This document shows positions 47,411 through 58,659 of a stretch of 64,000 nt of DNA, piece after piece. The translations under genes were made by a program, and so were the position numbers. The stretch lies in contig JAJFPB010000005.1 of NCBI GenBank assembly GCA_020881915.1, positions 1,984,001 to 2,048,000 on the forward strand, in the 5' to 3' direction. Below the pieces are notes generated by a model. The model was given only the letters and a program-made list of their open reading frames with translations, ran no database searches and was not told where the DNA came from. Position 1 is the stretch's first letter. Each line of letters starts with the position of its first letter. The DNA comes from Paramyrothecium sp. XJ0827 (lineage: Eukaryota > Ascomycota > Sordariomycetes > Hypocreales > Stachybotryaceae).

Positions 47411-49444
47411 ATGGACGACGGGAGGGAAGTCAGTTCTCCGCTCCCGGAGCCCGCGGCCAGCGCAGGGGTCACGCCAACAGAACTGCCAGCCAAGGGCAAA
47501 AACCGCGATCGCTTACTTCGCGGACTCCAGCGCATCTCGTCTTCGCCTTCCATCGTTGGCCTCCGTCGCAGTAGGTCGGTGAGCAATCCCTATACCACAC
47601 GGTCCAGGAACAACCTGTCGAGCGCAAGTTTGTCAGCAACAAACACGCCCTCTAGCGCAAGATCGTCCACCCCTCAGCCGTCGCCGCTCAGCTATCCGAC
47701 TTCATACTCCTCAGTCTCCCAGAGCACAACCAGCGAGTTCCCATTCTTTGCTGAAAGAGAAACTCCTGCTTCCACGCCATTAACATCACCCCTCGCAGTT
47801 GAGCTGAAGCCATCGAAGCAGAATGGGCAATCGAAGACTCGCCTAGCAGAGGGCGCGACGAAGAAGCCGCTCTTCTTCTTATGGGATCGAGTGCCCCACG
47901 AGATCCGAGTACACATTCTCTCCTTCCTCCATCCCAAAGAGGTTATTCGAGCATCGAGAGTCAGCAAATCCTTTCATCAGTACTGCTTCGATGGTCAGCT
48001 CTGGACGTCGCTCGACGCTTCGGAGTACTATCAAATCATTCCTGCTGCATCTCTTGCTCAGATCATTGTTGCCGCCGGCCCTTTCATCAAAGATCTGAAC
48101 TTGAGGGGATGTGTCCAGGTGGAGCATTATAAACGCACAGAGGTCATCGTCAAGGCGTGCAAAAACCTAATGAACGCGACACTTGAAGGATGCCAGAACT
48201 TCCACAAAAATACACTGCATAATCTTCTCCGGAGTAACGAGAAACTAGTCAACTTGAACCTGACGGGTTTAGTTGCCGTGTCCAACGCATCCTGCAAGAT
48301 TATTGCGCAATCCTGCCCTCAGCTTGAAGTACTCAACATCTCGTGGTGCGAGAAAGTGGATGCTGGCGGCGTCAAGACAGTAGTTGAGGGTTGCCCTAGG
48401 CTCAAGGATCTCCGGGTGGGAGAAATCCGGGGTTTCGACAATCTGAGTACAGCAGAAGCTATTTTCAAGACGAACAACCTGCAGAGACTGGTTCTCACAG
48501 GATGTGCCGAGCTCAGCGACCAAGCCCTCAGAGTTATGATGCATGGAACTGATCCGGAAATCGACATACTCACAGACCAGCCGATAGTCCCACCGAGAAA
48601 GCTACGGCACCTCGATTTGAGCCGCTGCACTCGACTGTCAGATGCGGGTGTGAAGGCCTTGGGGCATTTGACCCCGGACCTCGAGGGCCTGCAGCTCTCA
48701 GGGTGCAGGTTGTTGACGGATGCTGCCCTGATACCCATCCTTGCCTCGACACCACGGCTGACTCACCTTGAGTTGGAGGATTTGGAAGAACTCAGTAATA
48801 CGTTGCTGTCGGAACACCTGGCGAAGGCCCCCTGCGCCAATACACTTGAGCATTTGTCACTCAGCTCATGCGAAAGCCTCGGCGACGTTGGAATGCTACC
48901 CGTCATGCAAAAGTGCGTGCGTCTCAGGAGTGTCGACCTTGATAATACGCGAATCAGCGATCTCGTACTTGCTGAAGCCGCTGCCATGGTATCGAAACGC
49001 TCGAAACGGTCTTTGGATTCCAAAGCCAGGCCCGTTGTCTCGCTGCAAATGATAGTCTTTGATTGCCAAAACGTTACTTGGACGGGCGTCCGTGAGGTCC
49101 TCTTCCGCAATGCCCAGATCAAGCCCGCTGCAGGACAGCCAGGCAAGGTATCGTACCCGACAGAGATTATTGGGTTGAAATGCTTCTACGGCTTCCAAAT
49201 GACAGTTGATGAGCACCAGAAACGAGTTCTGAGGGGAGACCTCGTCTCAGCCGGGAGATTGGAGAGGAAATGGGCCGACTATATGCAAGCGAATGAAGAA
49301 GCTGGCATGTTGGGTACAGGTTACCGCAGACGCAGACGCCGTGCTAGGGAGGCTCAAGCACTGCACATCGATGAGGAGGAAGGCGGGTACGGACCCAACG
49401 GTCGACGGAGAGCCAGGACCTTGGGTTCCTGCTCGGTGATGTAA
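47411..49444 (+). CDS. F-box/leucine-rich-repeat protein with C-terminal CaaX box
   Basis: Predicted substrate receptor of an SCF ubiquitin ligase. Intronless, 677 aa. Residues 1-145 are Ser/Pro-rich and disordered. The F-box follows (~155-205: WDRVPHEIRVHILSFLHPKE, then RASRVSKSFHQYC, DGQLWTSL), which binds Skp1. Then at least ten LRRs of the cysteine-containing type run from ~205 to ~560 (DLNLRGCVQV, LVNLNLTGL, LEVLNISWCEKV, LRHLDLSRCTRLSD, LEGLQLSGCRLL, LEHLSLSSCESLGD). A conserved-looking C-terminal cap (GLKCFYGFQMTVDEHQKRVL) precedes an Arg-rich patch (YRRRRRRAREAQ). The last residues are GSCSVM: C674-S-V-M fits a CaaX prenylation box, as known in animal FBXL2/FBXL20. Closest fungal family is the Pof2/Grr1-like FBXL group; the target is unknown. 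Confidence 0.9.
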   Translation: MDDGREVSSPLPEPAASAGVTPTELPAKGKNRDRLLRGLQRISSSPSIVGLRRSRSVSNPYTTRSRNNLSSASLSATNTPSSARSSTPQPSPLSYPTSYSSVSQSTTSEFPFFAERETPASTPLTSPLAVELKPSKQNGQSKTRLAEGATKKPLFFLWDRVPHEIRVHILSFLHPKEVIRASRVSKSFHQYCFDGQLWTSLDASEYYQIIPAASLAQIIVAAGPFIKDLNLRGCVQVEHYKRTEVIVKACKNLMNATLEGCQNFHKNTLHNLLRSNEKLVNLNLTGLVAVSNASCKIIAQSCPQLEVLNISWCEKVDAGGVKTVVEGCPRLKDLRVGEIRGFDNLSTAEAIFKTNNLQRLVLTGCAELSDQALRVMMHGTDPEIDILTDQPIVPPRKLRHLDLSRCTRLSDAGVKALGHLTPDLEGLQLSGCRLLTDAALIPILASTPRLTHLELEDLEELSNTLLSEHLAKAPCANTLEHLSLSSCESLGDVGMLPVMQKCVRLRSVDLDNTRISDLVLAEAAAMVSKRSKRSLDSKARPVVSLQMIVFDCQNVTWTGVREVLFRNAQIKPAAGQPGKVSYPTEIIGLKCFYGFQMTVDEHQKRVLRGDLVSAGRLERKWADYMQANEEAGMLGTGYRRRRRRAREAQALHIDEEEGGYGPNGRRRARTLGSCSVM

Positions 49445-50591
49445 AGCCGACGCATTACGAAACGCCTATTAATTGCCGATGCAGTATGCACAGAACATGG
49501 CAAGGGGCTTTGGCGCAGCATGATCTCCATTGGATTTCTGTAGTTCGTGGATGGAGACGCCCGGTCTTGGAGACTCTCGGACTGTCTCTTCTGCACAGGC
49601 GTTTTATGGTGGACTGGCGTTGGGTAGATTGGTGCATTTCAGGATGTGGCTTGGGAAGAGCTCATGCCACCAGCCGGCTTACTACGAGATGTCGGGCATC
49701 AGAGTAGATGGTGGCTGCATATTTACTTACGTCTGGGGTTTGACTATCGAATTATCTTTTTGAAGGTATTTTTCTTTGGTTTTTGAAAGAAGAAGAACAA
49801 TAAGCAAATAAGCAACTAAATAGACGGACTGATCTATTGGGCATTTACATCCTCTGTTCTTGTCCTCGTGACGACAGCCCGTTATGTCGTTCAGCAGCGG
49901 CGGAAAAAACAGAAGAAAAAAAAAAAACCACTGCTCAACTGGCCGTACTTTCCAGCTCGACGTCGATAGACAAAAACAAATAAACACTTAAACGAGATCA
50001 GCATTAGCTCTCCTTCACCGAGGTGGCGCAAATGCTGTGTTTTCTTCTGAGGTATTGAAGTGACGAAGCCTTCCGACTGGATTAAAGGAGAAACAGATAC
50101 AGATAGCGCAGGGTGCTAATGCGAGGAAGGCGCTGTACGGTAGCTGGCCGTGGGGCCGCAACACAGCTATCTTGCCTTCACTTACCTTGCCTTGGATAAC
50201 TTAAAGGTACTCACTCCCCTTGTAATTGACCAAGTAAGGTACTCAACTTACAAAACAAAGTAGTGCACCTCATGCCTGCTACGCTTGAAGTACAGGTGCT
50301 GCCCAAGGCACGCGCTACGAGAACCGCGTGCGCTAACAGGCAGTAGGTAGTGCGCGGCCGAGGTCCCGCTCCGCTCAACACCACATCCATGCATCCACAT
50401 CGCACCCCCCAGTCCAGACGTTTCATCCTCGGCTCCGGCTGAACTCAGCCCGCAACAAAAGACCACACCTCACCAGCCGTCCGTGATCGTGATAACCACT
50501 AGCGCTCGCGCCTGCAGTCTCCTTGCGTGCCGTTCCTTAGCAACAAAGCGAGAAGAGTGGATGCCCTGGACCCTTCTTGGCCCGGCTGAAG
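49445..50591. other. Intergenic region between the F-box and tau55-like genes
   Basis: F-box 3' UTR region on the left, including A-rich tracts near 49900-49930 (minus-strand T run), and CTTACC/CCTTG words near 50170-50240 on the right, upstream of the tau55-like start. No gene supported. Confidence 0.45.
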
Positions 50592-51738
50592 ATGCCTCTC
50601 GAGAAGATCTATGTGACTCGTCACGGGGTAAGTGACCGCTAACTACGCCGGCTTTGAGTATGCGCTCAATCATCTCCTCGACTGTCCAGAAGTTGACCAT
50701 GTGCCGTGAGCTCCCAGTTCCGCTCCGCTTGGCACGTTGATCCCGTCACCGGTACTTACACTGCCTCTATACGGTCCCCCACAGGCATACCGGCAGACCC
50801 GGCTCTCACATCTCATGGCGTTGACCAGGCCGAGGAGCTGGCTCATCACTTGCTGACCCTGGATCCACCAGTCGAGGCTGTCTACTCCAGCCCATACTAT
50901 CGCTGCCTCCAGACGATAGCCCCCTTCGTGGAGAAGCATCGGCAGCAGCCGCAAAAGGACGTGGCAGCAATTACAACGATTCGTCCTGAACATGGGCTCT
51001 GCGAGTGGTTTGGATCAGCACCTTTTGACCACCCCCGGCCAGCCTCGCCCGAGATGCTCAAAGCCATGTTTCCAGCCTTCGACCTTGGCTATACCCCGGC
51101 TGTGACGCCGCGCAGCAAGGGCGAATCACTCAGCCAGCTATACGAGCGTGTCTCGACGGGAGTACGTGCCATCATCGACCGCTGTGACGCGGAGGATAGG
51201 CGTGCCGTGGTGATATGCACACACGCGGCTGTCGTGATTGCCTTAGGACGCATTCTTACTGGTGAGATGCCTGACAACTCGGAAGTCGACGACTTCCGTG
51301 CCTTCACCTGTGGTCTGAGCGTATATCGTCGAGACAATGCAAAGTTGGACGATCGGACGTGCATGAACCTCTCGGCAGAGGATCCCGGTAAGTAGCAAGC
51401 TTTTTTTCGTGTTTGGTGTCTAGTATTTCGGTCATTTCCCCTTTGCCTGTTGGGGATTTTCCTGCAAGCCACACATTGCTTTTGTTCAATCTACTAACCA
51501 GAAAAACTTTTTCAGCGGAGAATAAGGCCCATGTAATTGGAGGATGGGAATGCGAACTCAACAGTGACTGTAGTTTCCTCAGCTCTGGCGAGGAACGAGG
51601 CTGGTGAGTTGATCCCTGACCTTACGTACGTTTGCCTATGCCGTGTGCTGATGCTCAGACATCAGGAAATTTGCGGGGGACGAGGAATTCCCAAGTACTG
51701 GGTCCATGTCCCAGCCTAACGTCGAATCGAAGCTGTGA
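50592..51738 (+). CDS. TFC7: TFIIIC tau55-like protein: histidine phosphatase domain fused to TFIIIC_sub6-type domain
   Basis: Likely the fungal counterpart of yeast Tfc7/tau55, a subunit of the RNA polymerase III factor TFIIIC. Exons 50592-50627, 50718-51387, 51516-51603 and 51666-51738 give 288 aa. Exon 1 encodes only MPLEKIYVTRHG, i.e. it ends right after the phosphatase signature RHG (R10, H11). The phosphoglycerate-mutase-like domain continues with SSPYYRCLQT (R74), EHGLCEWFG and ICTHAAVVIALGR (H181); the catalytic set is complete. The C-terminus, spliced from three exons, reads GGWECELNSDCSFLSSGEER then GWRFAGDEEFP, the signature of the TFIIIC_sub6 domain that pairs with tau95. Often auto-annotated simply as phosphoglycerate mutase family; the C-terminal signature argues for the TFIIIC role. 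Enzyme activity in the cell is unproven here. Confidence 0.82.
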
Positions 51739-54736
51739 AGTGTGAGGGCACCAGGCTCATCCACACTTCGGCTCGATCCCCAGGTAACGAGATTGGGTCA
51801 GATGTGTGGCGGACGGGACGGGCTTCACACTAAAAGGATCCATGAACCATTTGATAGGCCTTGAAGCACACTGGAGGAACCGAAGGCGCTTCAGCTCGAG
51901 AGGTACCGTGCGGCAGTCTGCAGGCAGTGTCTGGCGCACAGACGGACCCTTACGTCTTCCAGTACCCGGCTCCATCAGTCTGGCCGAGACGGATCACTGC
52001 GGCGTCATGGACTTCGTGATGGCTAGACACGTCGTCATTACTCATAATCCGACTTCAATTGAGGCTTGCGGTTGTCATGCATTCAGATTCGCGTCCCTCG
52101 ATCTTCCCTCCCAGCGCAAGGTCTGGGAGGGTGGGAGCAGCTCCGAGCGCCCTCGTTGGGTCCTAGCTACCTACCTATGTGAGCACATCCCTTTGAGCGC
52201 TCCCGACCTTCCGTACCCTGTGGTCGTGGCTAGGCTTTATCGGATAATGCACTGCCACCATCGGATGTTGTTGTTCCCCTCCAAATCGTGAAAACTCTAC
52301 CTGGACTTGGCACTCCGTATCTCGATGCGTACGACAGCAACGTTTTCCCGCTTGCTCTGCTTTGATCTTTCCGGTGGCTAGCCATGCTTGCAACTAGCTC
52401 AACGAACGACCTCTGGCTTACTAGATGATCAGTAGTAGGCATGACTGTACAGTGTAAATGTCGGCTGTCACTCGTGCGAGAGTCATGGTGTGTCTTACCA
52501 TCCCAACGGCTGCGACTTGGGACTGACCTCCCGTAGGGCTTGGCAGCTTAATTTAGCATAACACCTTTCATTAAGAGCTTCAACTTGGCAAAGTCTACCG
52601 CATCATGCTCAGCCGGCTCATTCGATCCACACTAACAAGAATTAATGGCAATGAGACCGGGGACCAGTAGCGGCCGCTGTGGATACTGGAACGGTTCAGT
52701 GCTAGAAAACTGACCCATCACCAAACCCCTGGGTAGCCGGCAGACAGGCAAGAGAGTGCCTTGCATCAGCAACAGATATTAGTTTCTATAGTGGGTGTGC
52801 GTATGGCTGATATTGGCACCAACGCCGGATACGCAGGGGGAGGGGGGTTACAAGAGGCAGATCAAGGGAATGAAGCCATTTCCGGGTTCGCAAATCCGTG
52901 CTTTGGCAGCACCGTCGATGGGCCCCCGGTCTTGATACAATGGCGACCTTGCTCTAGAAGTACCGAGAAGTGGAATGTCGTCGAAATAACGAGCATTCAC
53001 AACATGGCAGAGCGGCCCGCGATGTTGTTATAAGTTGGACTCATAAGGTAAGACAACATGGCAGAGCCTTGGGGAGGTCTCAGTCCAACGCATGGCTTAC
53101 GGTTTCCATCGTGGTTTCCGCGGTTGGGAACAGCCGTGAATACAGCATGGCAGGAAGTTTTCACCTTGTGGAAAGACATTCTTTCGCGCCAGAACATAGA
53201 TCCCGAGTCATGTTTGATTAGAGGTCTTGGTCATGAGCAACCCGACCCCAAAATACGAACATGGTGGTGATGATGGTTGGGGGTTCGGGTGAAGTAGGCA
53301 AGACTTGCCACACGCCCTTGGTTTATGTACTGTCCCATGGCGTGGGGAGTATTTTGCCCAGATCAAGAGTTTGTCGTCGCACACGAGGATGTTCGGGCAC
53401 GTTGCGAGTCGAAGGTTGAGAGTCTCTGGCGCAGACTCTTCACAGTCAAGATGACGAGAGGCTGTGGCCGAAGCGAAGCAAAGCAAAGCGATATGCAGAT
53501 GCTGACGCAGATGCAGATGATGGTGACGATAATGGTGGTGATGATGATACGAAGCCAGCCACAGTTCATACACATCCGACGCCCCCATCGGATCCGCCTG
53601 GCGATTCGAAGAAAAGGACTCGAGCCAGAGGCAAAGGCAGCCGAGGGCATCTGGTCTGCCGCACCACAAGGAATATGAGCCAGGGCTGTTCTGCATCGCA
53701 GTCCGCATCGGGTTAGGATGGCCACCTCAGCGCCATCAGGGCACGATCGCCTTTGTGTGTATCGCGCCTCCTGCATGACAGAAGAAAGCAGAAAAAAGGA
53801 AATCAGACGCCCGGGTGGCGGCGCGCGCGCCTCGCCTCTTGCGGCTTCCGCCCATCCACTCTGAGTACCGTCTACATGGCCAGAGCCATCGTCCGCCAGT
53901 CAGCGGTCCGGACGAGGCCTGAGGGTGGCTCGCTGAGCCCATACTGTCTGCCCCATTTTGCGCATGTGGCCGTCTTGCCCGCAAGTTTGAGTGATTCCAA
54001 AGCTGCTGTTGGTGGCAAGAAAGAAAGGGCATGCCGTCAGAGTCCGTTCGTCCGTCCGTCCATCTATCTACCCGTCCTTGCTTGTTGCAGCCCAAAAAGC
54101 CCCCATGTTTGGCTCGAATTTTTTTCTTGTTGCGCCGAGAGACGGCCAGGGCAATGAGGCGAGGTTGCCATGGATCCCACAGCCCTGCCTCAACTCCGCA
54201 TCAGACACGCAGAGACTAGCGGTCGCACGATGTGCCAAAAAAGAAAATCCTGGGAAGCGAAATGCGAGATGATCTCTGGTTATGCTTTCATCTCATTGAC
54301 CAGGAGAAAGTGTGGCTCTGGCTCTGGCTCTTGCTCTTGCGCTTGCTCTTGGCCTCGCTCGCATGTTGGTTACACGTCAGATATTGGCCGTCCAGCCATC
54401 GTCGTGCTATTCTTCCCTCACATGAATGGGGGCACATCCCGCTGATCGCTCCATGTCAAGGCGTCAAGCCTCAATGAAGCCCGCCGCCCCACACCTGGCC
54501 GCCGTCCAATGATTGCCTGCATGGCGGCTGTCGCCAGCTCCCTCGTTGCGCTGCGTGCACAAGGTGAAGGGCCTTGAAAGCCCGCCTTGCTCGGGTCGTG
54601 TGCCGGCCGGTGTGTGGGTTTCGCACAAATTGCTCGCTCGCTCGCTCGCACCACAAAGGGCCCTGCGTTGACTGTTGGCGCGCAGGCTCGGCCACGGACA
54701 GTTTTAGAGCGCAATCCCCCTCCTCTCACGCAGGCT

Positions 54737-54763
54737 ATGGATGGATGGATGGATGGATGGATT
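54737..54763. repeat. (ATGG)n microsatellite
   Basis: Six ATGG units in tandem followed by ATTGATT. Confidence 0.9.
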
Positions 54764-55347
54764 GATTACAGCACAGCACAGCGCAGCACATCCACTTTGC
54801 AATGTCGGCTACAGCGAGCAAACATGACAACTCCTTCGTTCTAAGTCCAACTGGGAAACACCTCGGTGGGCGGAGCGGGGCTTAGTCGAGTCCCGGCGAG
54901 ATGGCAACCCCGGCCGTTGGACTCACGACGACAAGGATGCAATACTACCTGCTCAGGGTGGCAGGTTCAACCAATCCTACCGTGCCTTGGCAAATGGGTC
55001 CAGTCCTGGGCCCCTGTCCTGGCCCCGGCCGTTCATAGGGTGCTTGATCTCATGTGCGTCGAGTGAGACGAGACAGATGGATCGCCAGCTAGCTGGCCAA
55101 CCCACAGTGCTTCGCAGCAGCCCAGGCTTTCCCCTTGTGCCTCCACGGCCAACCTCAGGACCGTGCGATTGAAGTCTTCAATAGGCATCTTCCCCATCCA
55201 TCCAGCCTTGAGTGGGATAAAATAGCTGATGCCCCACCCCCCGCTTGCAGATATGGCGGGCGCGTAGGACACGGGCACCCACCGGCAGTGGTTCTGATGC
55301 CAACTAAAGCCGGATTGAGCAACTACAACACCAACACGCCAAGTTGG

Positions 55348-55378
55348 TGATTTGATTTGATTTGATTTGATTGATTTG
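55348..55378. repeat. (TTTGA)n microsatellite
   Basis: Tandem TGATT/TTTGA pentamers, about five units with a shortened last unit. Confidence 0.9.
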
Positions 55379-56320
55379 CCCAGGGCGCGGGAGCCGACGA
55401 GATAACCATCTGTCAGCACACGGCATGACCTTCCCGGCCCTGCCATCGTCATCAATTTTCACCTTGCCATGTTTCTCATCCAGCAGCCGCCAATGTCTGG
55501 TCACTTATTCTCGCCACAGCTGTGCTGTCTCAAAAGGTTGTGAATAGCCCCGAGGGCGTTCGCCAGTCGTAGAGGGGCCCCATCTCCATATGCAGAGCAC
55601 TGGCAGGACAAAGCAACAATGACACCCTTGGCGTCGATGCTGCCAACATTTTCATCCGGCCCCCTGTCTTTCACACGCCGCAGGTACCATTTCTGTCGAT
55701 TCTTATGCAAATAGATCCACTTGACTTGACGTCCTCGCCAACCGGGACCCTGTCAAGCCCCATGTCTGTTGGTGCCGTCCTGCTAGGCCACACAGACCCC
55801 CCTCCCCCCCTCGTTATTGTTCCTTCATTCACGTACCCCCTCCCCCCGGCACACGCAGACGCAAAGAGTCACTTGGGTAGTGCTCTTCTCCCGCATCTGT
55901 GACTGCTCGATCCAGTCACCTTGGAAGGGGAGGGGAAGGGGGAGGAACAAGAAGAAGAAGAGAAAGAAGAAACACAGTCTACACTAACAGGGTGATCAGA
56001 CACTCCCGGCCCATAAGGGTCTTAAAGCCAATGTGCCGTGCTATTCTACTGATCATCTCGCCCCTCGTGTCCTTGTGTTAACTACCTACATCTACCCTCA
56101 AGTGGCTTTCGTGTTCATTGCACTTTTCTCATTCCTCTTCTCGCTATTTAACTCCGTCTGCTATCCTCATCTTCAGTGTCCAAGATCCCTGTCTTATTCT
56201 ACCGGCTACTTCTCCGCGTTCGCGATTTTGTGTTCGTTCTGAGGTCGACCTGACCTCCGCTCCCCGTCGTATATACCGCTCCTTTCCCTTCATAAACATT
56301 CTCTCTCCTCGGTTACCAGC

Positions 56321-57459
56321 ATGCACGCAACAGAGGAGATTCGAGAGCAATCGCAGGCATCCTTCTCTCGGAAAGACAGCATGGACAGCACAGCTACCGT
56401 TGGGCGCGATGCCCTGCCTTCCTTCAAGTCTCTGGAGGAGCTTCATGCCACTTCTTTTGCCAGCCCAGCCACTCTGGGACGTACAAGCTCTATTTCATCA
56501 GCATCATCATTATCAACTACTCCGAGTATCAAATCAGAAAGTATGTTGATATCTATGCCCCCCCAACAGCGAAACCCACCGAAAGCTAACATGACTACCG
56601 TCCCAGCAACATCACCCTGCCATTCCAGGGGATCATCTCCTCTCCCCAGCATCGGGCACCTCAGTTTCGGCAGCAGCCCTCCTGTCCGGTTGCCTAGTCT
56701 AACCGAGTTCGATCTGGGTGTCGAAGCGCTTGCCAGGAGCCATGGTCCAGTCAGCCCACGCACACCCCCATCTTCCCTTCCTAGGCTGTCCCATGGAGGG
56801 ATAGAACTTTGTGGTTACTATCGAGCCGATGGTAGCATCTCACAGCAACCACTTCCGCTGCACGGCAATTGGACTCACGCTCAGCTCACGCCCGGAGCAT
56901 ATGGTCTTCCCAGCCCGCCTCTTGATGGAGAGAACAGACATATCAACCAAAAATATTCTCAGGAAGAAGGCGACTTTATCATTTACGCCTGGCACGACAA
57001 GAAGCTCAAATGGCAACGAATCAAACAGGAGTTTGCTGCCATGTTTGGCCGCACGCCCGAACGTACTGTGCAAGGTTTACAAGCGTGGTACTACCGCATG
57101 AATCAACGGATTCCTGTTTGGGACCAGGATGGCTGGCTGATATTCGACAATGAAGACGACATGGAGCCTCGACAAGTCAGCATCAAATGTCGTGACAGAG
57201 ACGGACAGGACAAGCCGATGGAGCCCTTAGGTCTGGCACAGCGGTATCCAGAGCGTGCCATACGCTACTCTTGGGTCGACCCAGAGTTGAAACGCAAGTC
57301 ACAAGATTGGGGTATGTCATAAATTCTTCCGCATCACTACCAAGGCCTTTAATACACGGTATACTAACGCGGTCTCTCGCAGCTACGAAGCGCGAGTTCC
57401 AATATCGCGAACGCAAGGAGAGGAGGAAGAGAAAGGAGATGAGGCGACTCAAGCTCTGA
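56321..57459 (+). CDS. SANT/Myb-like domain protein, putative DNA-binding regulator
   Basis: Exons 56321-57311 and 57383-57459 (branch site TACTAAC) encode 355 aa. Residues 1-205 are Ser/Pro-rich and disordered (SSISSASSLSTTPSIKSE, PSLPRLSHGG). A compact domain follows at ~210-265: KYSQEEGDFIIYAWHDKKLK, WQRIKQEFAAMF, TPERTVQGLQAWYYRMN; the tryptophan spacing and helix pattern are those of a Myb/SANT fold. After it, a second conserved-looking part contains VWDQDGWLIF, QVSIKCRDRD and YPERAIRYSWVDPELKRKSQ. The second exon adds only a strongly basic tail (REFQYRERKERRKRKEMRRL), a likely nuclear localisation signal and extra nucleic-acid contact. I do not recognise a named family member; a role as transcription regulator is inference. 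The long C/T-rich leader suggests regulated translation or several start sites. Confidence 0.78.
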
Positions 57460-58659
57460 TACGTTTCGCCCTTCATTTGACATGAAGACAAGACCAAGGG
57501 CTCAATCATGGGCACGAGGAACAGCCCATGGTCTTTCGGACAATGTACTCTACGAATATTCTCTTTGTTTGGGGAACAAGACTTGCGTCTTCTCCGGGTT
57601 TAACATTGTTATGAATGGACCAGCAGCGTTTTTTTTTTTAGGGGGAGGGGGGGCTCTACCCTTCTGTTCACAGGTAGCATACAAGGAAGGTCTGGAAAAG
57701 GGTGGCTGGAGGCATCTTTCTGTTTCCAAGGGCGCGATGAGTTGGCGCTCTCTTCGTGGTGTACAGCCGACGGGGGGACCACGATGTGAACCCCCCGTCA
57801 CGCGAAGAGGCCGAGGCCAGGCTGAGATGAAGCATACTTATTTTCTCAGCCAGAAAACATCTATGGGCGGGTCTGACTACGATTAATGGGCGACGGTAAT
57901 GGCTGGTTTTCAATTTGGCGGGCTGTTCGGAACACACACGCGCGAGCTCTTTTTCTTTGTTTTCAAGAATTCTGCGGTGTTTCATGCTGAATTACTACCG
58001 CTGCATATAGAAGATATCCTGGAAATATTATGCCTTGATTTTACAACAATCCCTCTCCTTTGCGTTCCTCACTAATACCGTGGAAGATGCCAACGGATAT
58101 GACCTGAGCCCACAGCCCCTCCCCCTTCAGCTTTTCTTCCTGGCAGAGAGCCCCTTGATCGAGCACCGGCCTCGACTCGCACGAGGCGCCTTCCGTCCCT
58201 GCCCTACGGGCCACCATCCCCAGCGTCCACGTGAAATCTTGACCTGGTGTGCACGGGACGGATAAGGCCTCCCTTTGAACAAAACGTGGCCCGCGGCACG
58301 TGCTGATGCCACCCCGAAATTTGGCCCCCGCCCCCCCCCTCCGGCGCTGAAACACCAGCGATACGCAAGGGAGGAAATGGGCAGAGCTGCGCCGGTCCGT
58401 TGGCTCACGTCAAGGCTCCAGGGGTTGGAATGCTGCCGCTTGCATTCAAGCGCGAGAGCGCGCCCGGAGACATAAGGCGAAGGGGGGGCGATCTGGGGCC
58501 TTTACGTGTGTTGAGTAGTGGTGTCGTTGAAGAGGCGGCTTGCGCATGGCAGAGCACCAACCATGCGCGCGACGTTGGCTTGTGCGCCGGGACCATTCGA
58601 GACTTGTCGGAAGACTGGACCCGCCAGAGTATTGACGATATCGTTGAGAGGGCACGAGG
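57460..58659. other. Convergent 3' flanks of the SANT gene and IWR1
   Basis: Contains a T10/G-rich junction near 57631-57655 and a G/C-rich low-complexity patch near 58325-58345. No supported gene; open frames here lack motifs. Confidence 0.45.

Larger units (their letters stand above)
51739..56320. other. Gene-poor stretch of about 4.6 kb
   Basis: No supported gene on either strand. It contains simple repeats: GAT/GCA-rich sequence at 53480-53560, CTCGCTCGCTCGCTCGC near 54635, (ATGG)n at 54737 and (TTTGA)n at 55348. From about 55780 the + strand becomes C/T-rich and is probably promoter and leader of the SANT gene. GC content stays moderate to high, so there is no sign of a RIP-mutated element. 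Confidence 0.4.
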
